Source of the DNA: Gottschalkia purinilytica
GTDB taxonomy: Bacteria; Bacillota; Clostridia; Tissierellales; Gottschalkiaceae
DNA: 64,000 nt
Assembly (NCBI RefSeq): GCF_001190785.1
Contig: NZ_LGSS01000009.1
Coordinates: 62,001-126,000, forward strand
Reading direction: 5' to 3'
Below, piece after piece: positions 51,884-60,944 of the stretch; position 1 is the stretch's first letter; every line of letters starts with the position of its first letter. The position numbers and the translations under genes are program-made. Under the pieces are notes generated by a model. It ran no database searches. It worked only from the letters and a program-made list of their open reading frames with translations, and was not told the origin of the DNA.

Positions 51884-51902
51884 GACGGCTTATTCAGCCG
51901 TC
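51884..51902 (-). terminator. Terminator of the exporter/membrane-protein operon
   Basis: GACGGCT and AGCCGTC with a 5-base loop, T6 following on the minus strand; about 100 bp past the stop at 52000. Confidence 0.75.
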
Positions 51903-51999
51903 TATTTTGGGGTTAAACATTGGATTTTATTAATAACTTTGAAGGTAAGTGGTCTTAAAATACTAATACCCTCATTCATAATCTTTTAAACTCTTAATA

Positions 52000-53742
52000 C
52001 TAATTAGGCATTTTTTCAAATACTTCTTCTCTAAACTGTGAATTATAAAGTTTTGCATATAATCCATCTTTTTGCATTAGATCTTTATGATGTCCTTGTT
52101 CCATTATTCCTTCATCAGTTAAAACAATTATTTTATCAGCGTTTCTTATAGTTGTTAATCTATGAGCTATAACTATAGTAGTTCTTCCTTTTGATAGTAA
52201 TTCAAGAGACTTCTGGATTATTATTTCATTTTCATTATCAAGAGCAGAAGTTGCTTCATCTAATATTAATATAGAAGGATCTTTTAAAAATACCCTTGCT
52301 ATTGATATCCTTTGTTTTTGTCCACCTGATAATTTTGCTCCTTTTTCACCTATATATGTGTCATATCCATTAGGTAAAGACATTATAAAATCATGGATAT
52401 TTGCACTTTTAGCTGCTTTAACTACTTCCTCATCAGTCGCATCTATTTTACCATAAAGTATATTCTCTTTTATAGTTCCCGTAAATAAAAATACGTCTTG
52501 CTGAACTACGCCTATATTTTGTCTTAGTGATTTTAATTCTATATCTGCTATATTTATATCATCTATAAGTATCTCACCAGAATCTACATCATAAAATCTA
52601 GGTATCAAATGACAAAGAGTAGTTTTTCCTCCACCTGATGGACCAACTAAAGCTAATGTTTCTCCTGGGTTTATAGTATAACTTATATTTGACAATATTT
52701 TTTCGTTACTATCTGTATAGCTAAATGTAACATTTTTAAGTTCAATTTTGCCATTTATATTTTCTAATTGCAAAGCATTTTCTTTATCATATATATCTGG
52801 TTGTATATCCATTACTTCAGTGAATCTCTCAAAGCCACTCATTCCATCTTGATACTGTTGTATAAATTGAGCAAGCTTTTTAATTGGCTGTAAAAAATAG
52901 TTTACATATAAAATATATGCTACTAAATCTCCTACACTTATTATCTTATTGTATGCGAATATACCACCTAAAGACAATACTACTACATCTAAAGTATTTG
53001 AGAATAGTTGTATCCCTGCAGAAAATTCTGCCATAATTTTAAAGGCACCTTCTCTTGAATCTTTAAATGCAATATTTCCTGTATTAAATTTCTCCATTTC
53101 AAATTCTTCATTTGTAAAAGACTTAGAAACTCTAATACCCGCTATGCTATTTTCTAATCTAGAGTTTACATTGGCTATTTCTCTTCTTTGTCTTCTAAAA
53201 GATTCTAGCATCTTTCTTCTTTTAATTATTCCAAACCAAGCCATTATAGGAATAAATAAAAATATAATAAGAGTAAGTCTCCATTCTATAGTAATTAATA
53301 TAAAGAAAGATCCCACTATCATTATTAATGATATAAATAAATCTTCTGGACCATGATGAGCAAGCTCAGTTATATCTCTTAAGTCATTTACTATTCTAGA
53401 CATTATATGACCAGTCTTGTTATTATCAAAATAGTTAAATGATAAATTTTGAATATGAGAGAAAAGTTCTTTTCTCATATCATATTCCATTCTGACACCA
53501 ACTATATGTCCCCAACAATCAACTATATAATTGCACACAAACTTTACAATAAATAATATTGCTAAAATACCACACATAATAAGTAATGGTCTCAATTTTC
53601 CATTGGGAATTAAATCATTTATTGCCTTTCTAGTTGCCACTGGATATAGTAAATCTATGACAGCTATACTAAATGCACATATCATATCTAGAAGGAATAA
53701 TTTCCAATGGGGTCTATAATATGAAATAAATCTTTTAATCAT
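52000..53742 (-). CDS. ABC exporter half-transporter (MsbA/BmrA-like)
   Basis: 580 residues: six-helix exporter domain (1-310) and ATPase (about 330-575). Walker A GPSGGGKTT, Q-loop VVQQDVFLF, signature LSGGQKQRISIARVF, Walker B ILILDEATSALD, H-loop IAHRLTT. Works as a homodimer or with an unlinked partner to export lipids, drugs or peptides. It starts 4 bases after the stop of the alkaline-phosphatase-like membrane protein gene, so both are cotranscribed. GGAGGTG is the ribosome site. Confidence 0.93.
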   Translation of the reverse strand: MIKRFISYYRPHWKLFLLDMICAFSIAVIDLLYPVATRKAINDLIPNGKLRPLLIMCGILAILFIVKFVCNYIVDCWGHIVGVRMEYDMRKELFSHIQNLSFNYFDNNKTGHIMSRIVNDLRDITELAHHGPEDLFISLIMIVGSFFILITIEWRLTLIIFLFIPIMAWFGIIKRRKMLESFRRQRREIANVNSRLENSIAGIRVSKSFTNEEFEMEKFNTGNIAFKDSREGAFKIMAEFSAGIQLFSNTLDVVVLSLGGIFAYNKIISVGDLVAYILYVNYFLQPIKKLAQFIQQYQDGMSGFERFTEVMDIQPDIYDKENALQLENINGKIELKNVTFSYTDSNEKILSNISYTINPGETLALVGPSGGGKTTLCHLIPRFYDVDSGEILIDDINIADIELKSLRQNIGVVQQDVFLFTGTIKENILYGKIDATDEEVVKAAKSANIHDFIMSLPNGYDTYIGEKGAKLSGGQKQRISIARVFLKDPSILILDEATSALDNENEIIIQKSLELLSKGRTTIVIAHRLTTIRNADKIIVLTDEGIMEQGHHKDLMQKDGLYAKLYNSQFREEVFEKMPN

Positions 53743-53746
53743 ATAG

Positions 53747-55723
53747 CTAATTTACACCTCCAAGCTCGTTTTTCATACGTAATAAAATTATAAGGGATGA
53801 TATAGAGTATATACTCATATAGGTAAACGCCACTATTCCAGTATCATTTATAATAAATGCTACTAAAGATACAATAATCATGACAAAACATTTTTTTATA
53901 ATATCTGGCCTTACTCTTTTTGCAGTATTTATAATCTCTCTTTCTCTAATAAAGAATCTAATAAAGAAGAAAATCTGACTTATAAATATGACACTCCATG
54001 GAGGTACTATTGCCATGAATAATAATTGTTTTAGCTTCTTAATTATCATATCAAAGAATTCATAGTATCCTAGTACTTTAATTCTAGTAATTAACTCCCC
54101 AGCGTGACTTCCTGATACATTATTCATATCTATATATAGATTTACTCCTAATATTAATAATCCTAAAATCCCTAAAGCTAAAATTTCTTTTCCTCTAATC
54201 TTTCTATTAAAGATCAATACATATATTAACACTAAAAACATTGATATAGAAGTTAGATAACCACCAAAATTAGCTCCATATTTACCTGATAGGCTAAATA
54301 TAATTAATGGTATATAGAGCAACAAAAATAACACTGATAAAAAATTATTTTGTATTTTTCTTTTAGCCCAAAAATAAGTAATAACAGAAGTTATTATAAG
54401 TACACCCATTATTTCATTGTTAAGTCCATAAAACCTTCCAGCTGCTACAATATTGTTATACCCTATAAAAGAACTATATAATATTTCAATATTAAAAAAT
54501 ACTCCTAGTAAAATTAAAATATTTGTAATTACACTTAATACTTCAAAAGTTTCTTTTCCTTTTTTAGAAAGAAAATATGATAAAAGTAAAGATGATATTA
54601 TAATAAGTGTACAATATATAACAATACTTTTGTGTATATTAAAAATACCTAACAATAAAGATCCAAGTATAAAAAATAATATAGTATTCATTATCACCAT
54701 ATACTGATTTAAGGTTTTGTTTTTTAAAAATAGATAATTAAATATAACATATATTTGCAATGCTATAATAATTCCATGAAAAATATACTTTATCAAATTT
54801 AGATTTAAAAACTTAGCTAAATTATCTTTATTTTCATCTATTAAATTAGTATTTTCTTTAGTAGGTAAAATACTAATTTTATTTCCTATCATAGCATTAA
54901 CCTTTATGTCATACATACCCGATATAGTAGGAAATATATCTAGATTTGTTACTATCCCTTGTCTCTTAGTACTATCACTTGTTAATTTACCTACTTTGTT
55001 ACTTTGATCTTTATATATAATAGGTACTAAAGTTGTATTAAGTCTATAATCCATATCTCCTGATACCTTTTTAGGAAACATCATTATGTTGTGAGATACA
55101 TTTTCATCTATATATTCTTTAAGTAACTTCAGTCTATTTTCATTATTGTTTATATTATATGAAACTACTAAAACATCGGATTTTTGAAATAAGCTGTTAG
55201 TTTTATCTTTTAGCCATTCTAAATTGTAAGTTATCTTATTTTCTCCATACTTTATATATCCATCTTTATCACAAGCCATAAAAGATGCTTCATCATTTCC
55301 TATATAAGATATATCTTTATTTTTTAATTTAAAAGTTCGTCCCATAAAGCTAATAGTATTGGAGAAATTAGGATATTTTTTATCTAAATCTTTTAATACA
55401 TCTTTATATCCCTCTACTTTTAACTTATTTCCTTCATTCTTTACTTCTTTAAAAAGTTTACCACCTGTAGTGACTCTTCTACCTGTAGATATAGTAGTAA
55501 AAAAACTTTCATCGTTAGTTTTGTATCCAGTAGATGTCTTTGTACTTAAAAGACTTACTGATAAGCTTTTATTGAGTATTTTATTTGCTTTCGCGAAATC
55601 TAATTCATCTAAAACTACTATAAGAGTTTTTTTAGTTCCTTCTGCTTTAACTATATCTATATTAAAAGCACTTAAAATAATTATATTTATAATTAAAGCT
55701 ATAATAATTCTGTATTTTTTCAT
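53747..55723 (-). CDS. Membrane protein with alkaline-phosphatase-like extracellular domain
   Basis: 658 residues. Signal-type helix 7-25, an extracellular domain about 26-320, then about ten helices. The ectodomain has an alkaline-phosphatase-superfamily flavour: TLIVVLDELDF, a Thr/Ser-rich SFFTTISTGRRVTTGG stretch, and VTNLDIFPTISGMYDI, similar to the late part of such domains. Full metal ligands could not be traced. The membrane part has AGRFYGLNNEIMGVLI and SGKYGANFGGYL. AAGGGAG before the ATG. The operon order is CLC_0170-like gene, this gene, exporter. Activity unknown. Confidence 0.65.
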   Translation of the reverse strand: MKKYRIIIALIINIIILSAFNIDIVKAEGTKKTLIVVLDELDFAKANKILNKSLSVSLLSTKTSTGYKTNDESFFTTISTGRRVTTGGKLFKEVKNEGNKLKVEGYKDVLKDLDKKYPNFSNTISFMGRTFKLKNKDISYIGNDEASFMACDKDGYIKYGENKITYNLEWLKDKTNSLFQKSDVLVVSYNINNNENRLKLLKEYIDENVSHNIMMFPKKVSGDMDYRLNTTLVPIIYKDQSNKVGKLTSDSTKRQGIVTNLDIFPTISGMYDIKVNAMIGNKISILPTKENTNLIDENKDNLAKFLNLNLIKYIFHGIIIALQIYVIFNYLFLKNKTLNQYMVIMNTILFFILGSLLLGIFNIHKSIVIYCTLIIISSLLLSYFLSKKGKETFEVLSVITNILILLGVFFNIEILYSSFIGYNNIVAAGRFYGLNNEIMGVLIITSVITYFWAKRKIQNNFLSVLFLLLYIPLIIFSLSGKYGANFGGYLTSISMFLVLIYVLIFNRKIRGKEILALGILGLLILGVNLYIDMNNVSGSHAGELITRIKVLGYYEFFDMIIKKLKQLLFMAIVPPWSVIFISQIFFFIRFFIREREIINTAKRVRPDIIKKCFVMIIVSLVAFIINDTGIVAFTYMSIYSISSLIILLRMKNELGGVN

Positions 55724-55733
55724 AGTTCTCCCT

Positions 55734-55940
55734 TCAAATCGTAAAATAGTTGACTAATGCAAGTATTCCTGTAATAAAAGAGAATAGCCCTATAGTTGCC
55801 TTTATTTTATAGTAATTGTCTATGACAAAGTCTTCTTTCTTTTTGATATTTTTTTCTTTAACAAGTACATTTAAATAATAGACATCATTTAGTGTCGCAT
55901 ATACTCCTAGTATTATAAGAAGAACTCCTATATATAACAA
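55734..55940 (-). CDS. Small two-helix membrane protein (CLC_0170-like)
   Basis: 68 residues: helix 3-22, a Lys-rich cytoplasmic loop (VKEKNIKKKEDFVIDNYYK) and helix 48-66. Resembles the CLC_0170 family of clostridial membrane proteins in layout. TTG start after GAGGTGAT. It ends 10 bases before the ATG of the larger membrane protein, so likely works with it. Function unknown. Confidence 0.65.
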   Translation of the reverse strand: MLYIGVLLIILGVYATLNDVYYLNVLVKEKNIKKKEDFVIDNYYKIKATIGLFSFITGILALVNYFTI

Positions 55941-56073
55941 AGAATCACCTCGTTTTTTTCATTAAATAAATCATAAGTTTTATGACTGTTTTTATAACTA
56001 TAGTATAACTCTATATATTATACTATATTTCAAAAAACTTTGCTTTTACAATTTTATATATACAATAAATAAA

Positions 56074-56093
56074 AACTCGCTTATTGGCGAGTT
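56074..56093 (-). terminator. Terminator in the 0.8-kb noncoding stretch
   Basis: AACTCGC (56074-56080) pairs with GCGAGTT (56087-56093), then T5 on the minus strand. No minus-strand gene directly precedes it, hinting at an unannotated RNA or a long 3' end. Confidence 0.6.
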
Positions 56094-56232
56094 CTTATTT
56101 ATTGATTTAGTTACAAAAATATATCTTTAAATATAATTAATTTTTAATTCTAATTACCAAATAGTATTATATTATTTATAAATATATCTATAAATAATAT
56201 AGATTATTTTAATATCTATGATTTAAATAGGG

Positions 56233-56333
56233 TATATGTGACTATAATGTTTATTGAATTCTAGTAGATTGTCTATAAAGAATGCTAAAATATAATTCAA
56301 AAACTATCTGCTATAAAATTATAGTCACATATA
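56233..56333. repeat. 101-bp element with 15-bp perfect terminal inverted repeats
   Basis: TATATGTGACTATAA (56233-56247) is exactly inverted at 56319-56333. The 71 bp between also pair partly (AGTAGAT with ATCTGCT), so the whole can fold as one long imperfect hairpin. No coding capacity. Candidate miniature transposable element or structured RNA; a second copy was not seen in the window. Around it, 55941-56729 has no gene; TTAAGCGG occurs twice (about 56571 and 56639). Confidence 0.55.
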
Positions 56334-56729
56334 TTAATAGAAAATTATCAAATAATACATCTAATATATTACTTTATAATAAGATAAAATGAATTTATAA
56401 GATTAAAGATATTAAACTCTATAATGCTTTTTCTATATTAATCATTTAAAAATAATTTAATTTTATAAAAGTTTTGGGATATATATATTTCATAAGTGGA
56501 TAATACAACATTTAAAAATCAAAAAGCTCATTAAAATAATTTCTCATAATATTTTTAAGCTTATTGAAAATTAAGCGGTAAATAAAGAATTGGTAATCTG
56601 AAGCAGTAAATACATCAACATATAGTTGTAGTATTTGGTTAAGCGGATAAATTAATTTTAATACGGTCATATTCATAACTTATTTTTTTAAGTAATTAAG
56701 TTAGAATAATCTCTAAAGTTCTAGAATTT

Positions 56730-57500
56730 TTATATGGCAAATATATTATTTACTTTCTCAGCTAGTTCCATTACCTTCAAGTTCTCCATATTTACATCTT
56801 TTATTATTCTTTTAGCCATGGCATCATCATCCATATCATGATAACACAAAGCTCTATAGTATTTAATTTCATTTCGCTTTGAGCTATCGACTAATTTAGA
56901 TTTTTCAAGTATGCTATCTGAAAGATTAAAGTAAATTAATGCTTGCTTATATTCTTTCTGAAGGTAATACACTTTACCTATACTCTTGTAAATTTCACTG
57001 ATTCCATTGTAATCGTTTTCCTGTCCATAGTATATAAGAGCCTCTAAAAACTGCGTTATAGCACATTCATATCGACTATTTAATAAAGAATATTTTCCCT
57101 TAAGATATAATGCTCTTGCTCTATACTTTATTAAATCATACTCACTTGATAATATTATAACTTTATATAGATTTTCATATATTTTTCGAATATCTAAGCT
57201 AAGATTATTATCGACTTCACTTAACCAGCCTTGGCATTTATCTTTTGCTATATCAATGTTACTCTTTAATAGATATGATGAGTCTATTTCTATGTTTTCT
57301 CCTGTTTTCTTAGCAAGCGTATTTATTCTATTAGCTAAATATCCTGCATTGATAGCGTTTATTGCTCTCTTATCATTTTCAAACATAGAAATGTAGTTCT
57401 TAGAAAATTTGTCACCTGCAAGTGTTTCCTGTCCAAGCTTAAGCATTTTTCTTATTTGTCTTAATCGCTTTCCTGGACTTAGTATATTAACATCTTCCAA
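56730..57500 (-). CDS. XRE-family regulator with TPR domain (Rgg/PlcR-like architecture)
   Basis: 256 residues. HTH at about 8-62 (GKRLRQIRKMLKLGQETLAGDKFSKNYISMFENDKRAI). The rest is helical with TPR-like repeats (ALYLKGKYSLLNSRYECAITQFLEAL and SIGKVYYLQKEYKQALIYFNLS), as in RRNPP-type or SinR-like regulators. TTG 57500 is favoured by GGGGTGAG 5 bases upstream; a GTG three codons earlier overlaps that site. Divergent from the helicase gene with a 200-bp AT-rich spacer, so it may regulate it. No signalling-peptide gene was found next to it. Confidence 0.85.
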   Translation of the reverse strand: MEDVNILSPGKRLRQIRKMLKLGQETLAGDKFSKNYISMFENDKRAINAINAGYLANRINTLAKKTGENIEIDSSYLLKSNIDIAKDKCQGWLSEVDNNLSLDIRKIYENLYKVIILSSEYDLIKYRARALYLKGKYSLLNSRYECAITQFLEALIYYGQENDYNGISEIYKSIGKVYYLQKEYKQALIYFNLSDSILEKSKLVDSSKRNEIKYYRALCYHDMDDDAMAKRIIKDVNMENLKVMELAEKVNNIFAI

Positions 57501-57703
57501 TATTCTCACCCCACTGACTTAGTTATTTCTCTATAATATAATATCACATATTTTACATTAAATGAATGCTTTTATGTTAAATCTATTAAATTAAAAACAA
57601 ATTTCCTCTAGATTTAAATAAAATACTTAAAAAATTTTACTTTATGTTAAAATATTTATAGTATAAGACCTAATTTATAGTATAAAACCTAGAGGTGGTT
57701 GTT

Positions 57704-59800
57704 TTGAGTAATGTTTTTTTTAACGTATTAGAAAAAAATTTTAATATAAATTTAAATAATCAACAGAAATTAGCAACTTTACATAAAGATGGTCCAGCTA
57801 TAATACTGGCTGTTCCAGGCGCTGGAAAAACTACTGTATTGATATCAAGAACCGCAAATCTAATATTAAATCATAAAGTAAACCCTAATAATATTCTTTC
57901 CATTACTTTTAGTAAAGCTTCTGCTAAAGATATGAAAGAACGATTTAATAATGTATTTGGTAAAAAGCTCGGTATTACAGCTAACTTTTCTACTATACAT
58001 AGCTTTGCATACTATTTACTTAGAGATTACGCAAACCTTACAAGAACAAGATATACTCTTATAGAAGATTCAAGTTTAAGTACAAATAAAATTCAAATAA
58101 TAAAAGAAATCTATAGAAATACAAATAATGTTATTATAAACGATGATAAGCTTGAAGAACTTCTTAATACTATAGGATACGTAAAAAATATGATGATTAA
58201 TATAGAAGATTTTAGAGATTATAATAACTTTAACATTAGAAACTTTGATAAAATATTCTCCTCTTATGAGAACTATAAAAAGAATAATAATTTAATTGAC
58301 TTTGATGATATGCTAAGTATTGCATTAAATATACTAAAGAAAAATAATATGCTTCTTGAGAAATATAGTAAGATGTATAAATATGTTCAGGTAGATGAAG
58401 GACAAGATACTTCTAAAATTCAAAATGAAATAGTAAAACTAATATCAAATCCAAATGACAATATATTTATTGTTGCTGATGATGATCAAAGCATTTATGG
58501 CTTTAGGGGTGCAAATCCTGAATATTTACTTAAGTTTTCTGATTCTTATCCTAATGCTAAATTATTCTTTATGGAGAAGAACTATAGATCAACTAAAAAT
58601 ATAGTTAGTGTTTGTAATGAATTCATCAAACAAAATAAAGAAAGATATGATAAATCTTTATGTACAGATAATCCTAGCAAGAATCCTGTAACTATCGTAA
58701 AAGTTAAAGACCAGATTGATCAATATGAATATATAGTGAAGGATGTACACAACAGTAAAAGTTACTCTGATATTGCCATTTTGTTCAGAAATAACTTATC
58801 TTCTGTAGGACTAGTTGAATATCTGAATAGAAATGACATTCCCTTTTATATGAAAGATACCAAGCTTCACTTTTTCAAACACTGGGCTGTTCTAGATATA
58901 CTTTGCTTTTTTAATTTAGCTATTGATGATACTGATATAGCCTCTTTTGAAAAAATTTATTATAAAATGAAAGGTTATATATCTAAAGTAGCTTTAAAAT
59001 ACATAATAAAAAAAGATAAATCTGTATCTGTATTTGATAGGCTATTAGAGTTCGATGAACTTAAGCCATTTCAACGTGAGACTATAAAGAAGTTAGGTAT
59101 AAACATAAAAAAAATAACTAAAAAAAATCCTTATGACGCCATAACATTTATTGAAGAAGAATTAGGATACCTTAAATATTTACAAGATAACTGCAAAAAC
59201 TTTGGATATTCTTTTGAAAGTGTTAATTCAATACTTTCTTATTTAAAAGTTATAGCTATCGAAACAACTTCAATATTTGATTTTGTAGATAGACTCAATA
59301 ACTTACAATCTTTAATCGAAAATGCTAAATTTAATAAAGGTAAAAATGTTGTTACTTTGTCTACTATTCACTCAGCAAAAGGATTAGAGTTTGATAAAGT
59401 ATTCATGGTGGATCTTATTGATGGAGAATTTCCTAGCTTAAGTAGTATGGAAATGTCTGAAATGGGAGATTTTAAGGCAATTGAAGAGGAACGAAGACTA
59501 TTTTATGTTGGAATGACTAGAGCTAAAACTTCATTACATCTCATTACTTTAAACTATAAAAATGGAGAAAGAGTTTTCAATTCTAGATTTATTTCAGAAA
59601 TTGAAAATATAATGTCTTCTTCTGACAGTAATTATGACTATAATATTAAAGTAGGCTCTAGTATCATTCATAAGAAGTTTGGGAAAGGAAAAGTAAGGGC
59701 TATTGACAAGAACTCTATCTTAATAAATTTTGATGATGAAGGATTAAAACAGTTATCGTTAAGTTTATGTATGGAAAAAAACCTTTTAAGTATATCATAA
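57704..59800 (+). CDS. UvrD/PcrA-like superfamily 1 DNA helicase
   Basis: 698 residues. Motif I AVPGAGKTT (36-44), motif II VDEGQD, motif III ADDDQSIYGFRGA, motif IV NYRST, motif V TIHSAKGLEFDKVF and motif VI YVGMTRAK are all present. The C-terminus (VGSSIIHKKFGKGKVRAID) is the tudor-like RNA-polymerase-contact domain of PcrA. It unwinds DNA 3' to 5' in repair, replication or transcription-coupled processes. At 698 residues it is shorter than housekeeping PcrA (about 740), suggesting a second paralog. TTG 57704 is chosen because AGAGGTGG (57691-57698) is at correct spacing. Confidence 0.93.
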   Translation: MSNVFFNVLEKNFNINLNNQQKLATLHKDGPAIILAVPGAGKTTVLISRTANLILNHKVNPNNILSITFSKASAKDMKERFNNVFGKKLGITANFSTIHSFAYYLLRDYANLTRTRYTLIEDSSLSTNKIQIIKEIYRNTNNVIINDDKLEELLNTIGYVKNMMINIEDFRDYNNFNIRNFDKIFSSYENYKKNNNLIDFDDMLSIALNILKKNNMLLEKYSKMYKYVQVDEGQDTSKIQNEIVKLISNPNDNIFIVADDDQSIYGFRGANPEYLLKFSDSYPNAKLFFMEKNYRSTKNIVSVCNEFIKQNKERYDKSLCTDNPSKNPVTIVKVKDQIDQYEYIVKDVHNSKSYSDIAILFRNNLSSVGLVEYLNRNDIPFYMKDTKLHFFKHWAVLDILCFFNLAIDDTDIASFEKIYYKMKGYISKVALKYIIKKDKSVSVFDRLLEFDELKPFQRETIKKLGINIKKITKKNPYDAITFIEEELGYLKYLQDNCKNFGYSFESVNSILSYLKVIAIETTSIFDFVDRLNNLQSLIENAKFNKGKNVVTLSTIHSAKGLEFDKVFMVDLIDGEFPSLSSMEMSEMGDFKAIEEERRLFYVGMTRAKTSLHLITLNYKNGERVFNSRFISEIENIMSSSDSNYDYNIKVGSSIIHKKFGKGKVRAIDKNSILINFDDEGLKQLSLSLCMEKNLLSIS

Positions 59801-59827
59801 AAAACCATAGGAGTATCCTATGGTTTT
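59801..59827. terminator. Bidirectional terminator between helicase and DegV genes
   Basis: AAAACCATAGGA (59801-59812) and TCCTATGGTTTT (59816-59827), 12 bp perfect with a 3-base loop. It touches both stop codons. Confidence 0.9.
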
Positions 59828-60662
59828 AAAATGCTATTATTATGCCACCTTCATTAGCATATACAGTACTAATTCCATGTGTATCTACTATAATAATATC
59901 TTTAAAATTATATAGCTTCATTACTTCTTCTTTAAATTTGAGAGCTTTATCTAGACAATTACAGTGAGCTATACCCAAAATCTTATCTTCTAGTTTTTCA
60001 CCGTTTTCCCCTACTACTTCTATTAATCTTTTGAAAGCTTTCTTAGGTCCTCTAACTTTTTCTAACATGTCAATTTCACCTTCATTTGTTGATTTCATAA
60101 TAGGCACTATTGACAATAAAGAAGCTAACTTACCTTTTAAATTGCTAATTCTTCCAGCCTTAATTAGGTTATCTAAAGACTCCAAAACAAAAAAAGTTTT
60201 CATTTCTTTTATATACTCTTCTACTTTTTCTACTATATTAATATTATCGTATCCTTTTTTAGCTAAATCAAATATTTTCATACTTACAAGTGTTTCTCCG
60301 ACAGAAGCACTTAAAGAGTCAAATACATGGATAAACTTATTACTTACTTCTTCTAAAGTTAAATTTTTAGCTAGAACAGCACTATTATGGCTACCACTTA
60401 ATGCAGAAGATAATGTCACTACAAAAACATCTTCTTCCCCTTTATATGCATTTTTGAATTCATCTGGAGAAGGACAGGCTGTTTTAGGTGAATTTTTACT
60501 TAATTTCATATCTGATAAAAGATTTTTAGTGTCTAAGTTCTCATCGTCTCTGTAAATTTTATCATCTATATCTATAGTCAAAGGAACTACTTTTATGTTC
60601 ATTTTATTTTCTAGTTCATCATTTAGATCACAGCAACTATCTGCTACTATTTTTATATTCAT
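59826..60662 (-). CDS. DegV-family fatty-acid-binding protein (FakB-like)
   Basis: 278 residues. DegV signature: KIVADSCCDLN at the start, then KTACPSPDEF, VVTLSSALSGSHNSA, and RISNLKGKLASLLSIVPIM. Two Rossmann-like lobes clamp a fatty acid; in Firmicutes FakB hands it to the FakA kinase for phospholipid synthesis. FakA is not in the window. AGGAGGA before the ATG. Monocistronic. Confidence 0.93.
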   Translation of the reverse strand: MNIKIVADSCCDLNDELENKMNIKVVPLTIDIDDKIYRDDENLDTKNLLSDMKLSKNSPKTACPSPDEFKNAYKGEEDVFVVTLSSALSGSHNSAVLAKNLTLEEVSNKFIHVFDSLSASVGETLVSMKIFDLAKKGYDNINIVEKVEEYIKEMKTFFVLESLDNLIKAGRISNLKGKLASLLSIVPIMKSTNEGEIDMLEKVRGPKKAFKRLIEVVGENGEKLEDKILGIAHCNCLDKALKFKEEVMKLYNFKDIIIVDTHGISTVYANEGGIIIAF

Positions 60663-60857
60663 GATACTTCCTCCTCAGTCTTCATAACAACATTCTTTAT
60701 GTAACGCTCATGGTTAATTATATATGATTACAGTATATCACATTATTTACCCAATCTAAAATATCTAAAAATTAAGTTTCAAGATATTATCATATATTCT
60801 CAATTATAAGTTATATTTAGTACTATATCTATATTTTTGTCCATATAAATTAGAAAT

Positions 60858-60911
60858 CTCTTACCAATAATTCTTCAGTTCTTTAAACTTTTAAAGAATT
60901 ATTAGTAAGAG
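60858..60911 (-). terminator. Terminator of the polysaccharide deacetylase gene
   Basis: 18-bp arms 60858-60875 and 60894-60911 with one mismatch; T-rich run on the minus strand. The rest of 60663-60857 holds no recognised feature. Confidence 0.65.
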
Positions 60912-60944
60912 ACTCTAATCCCTTATATAAATGTTTTTTTACAT

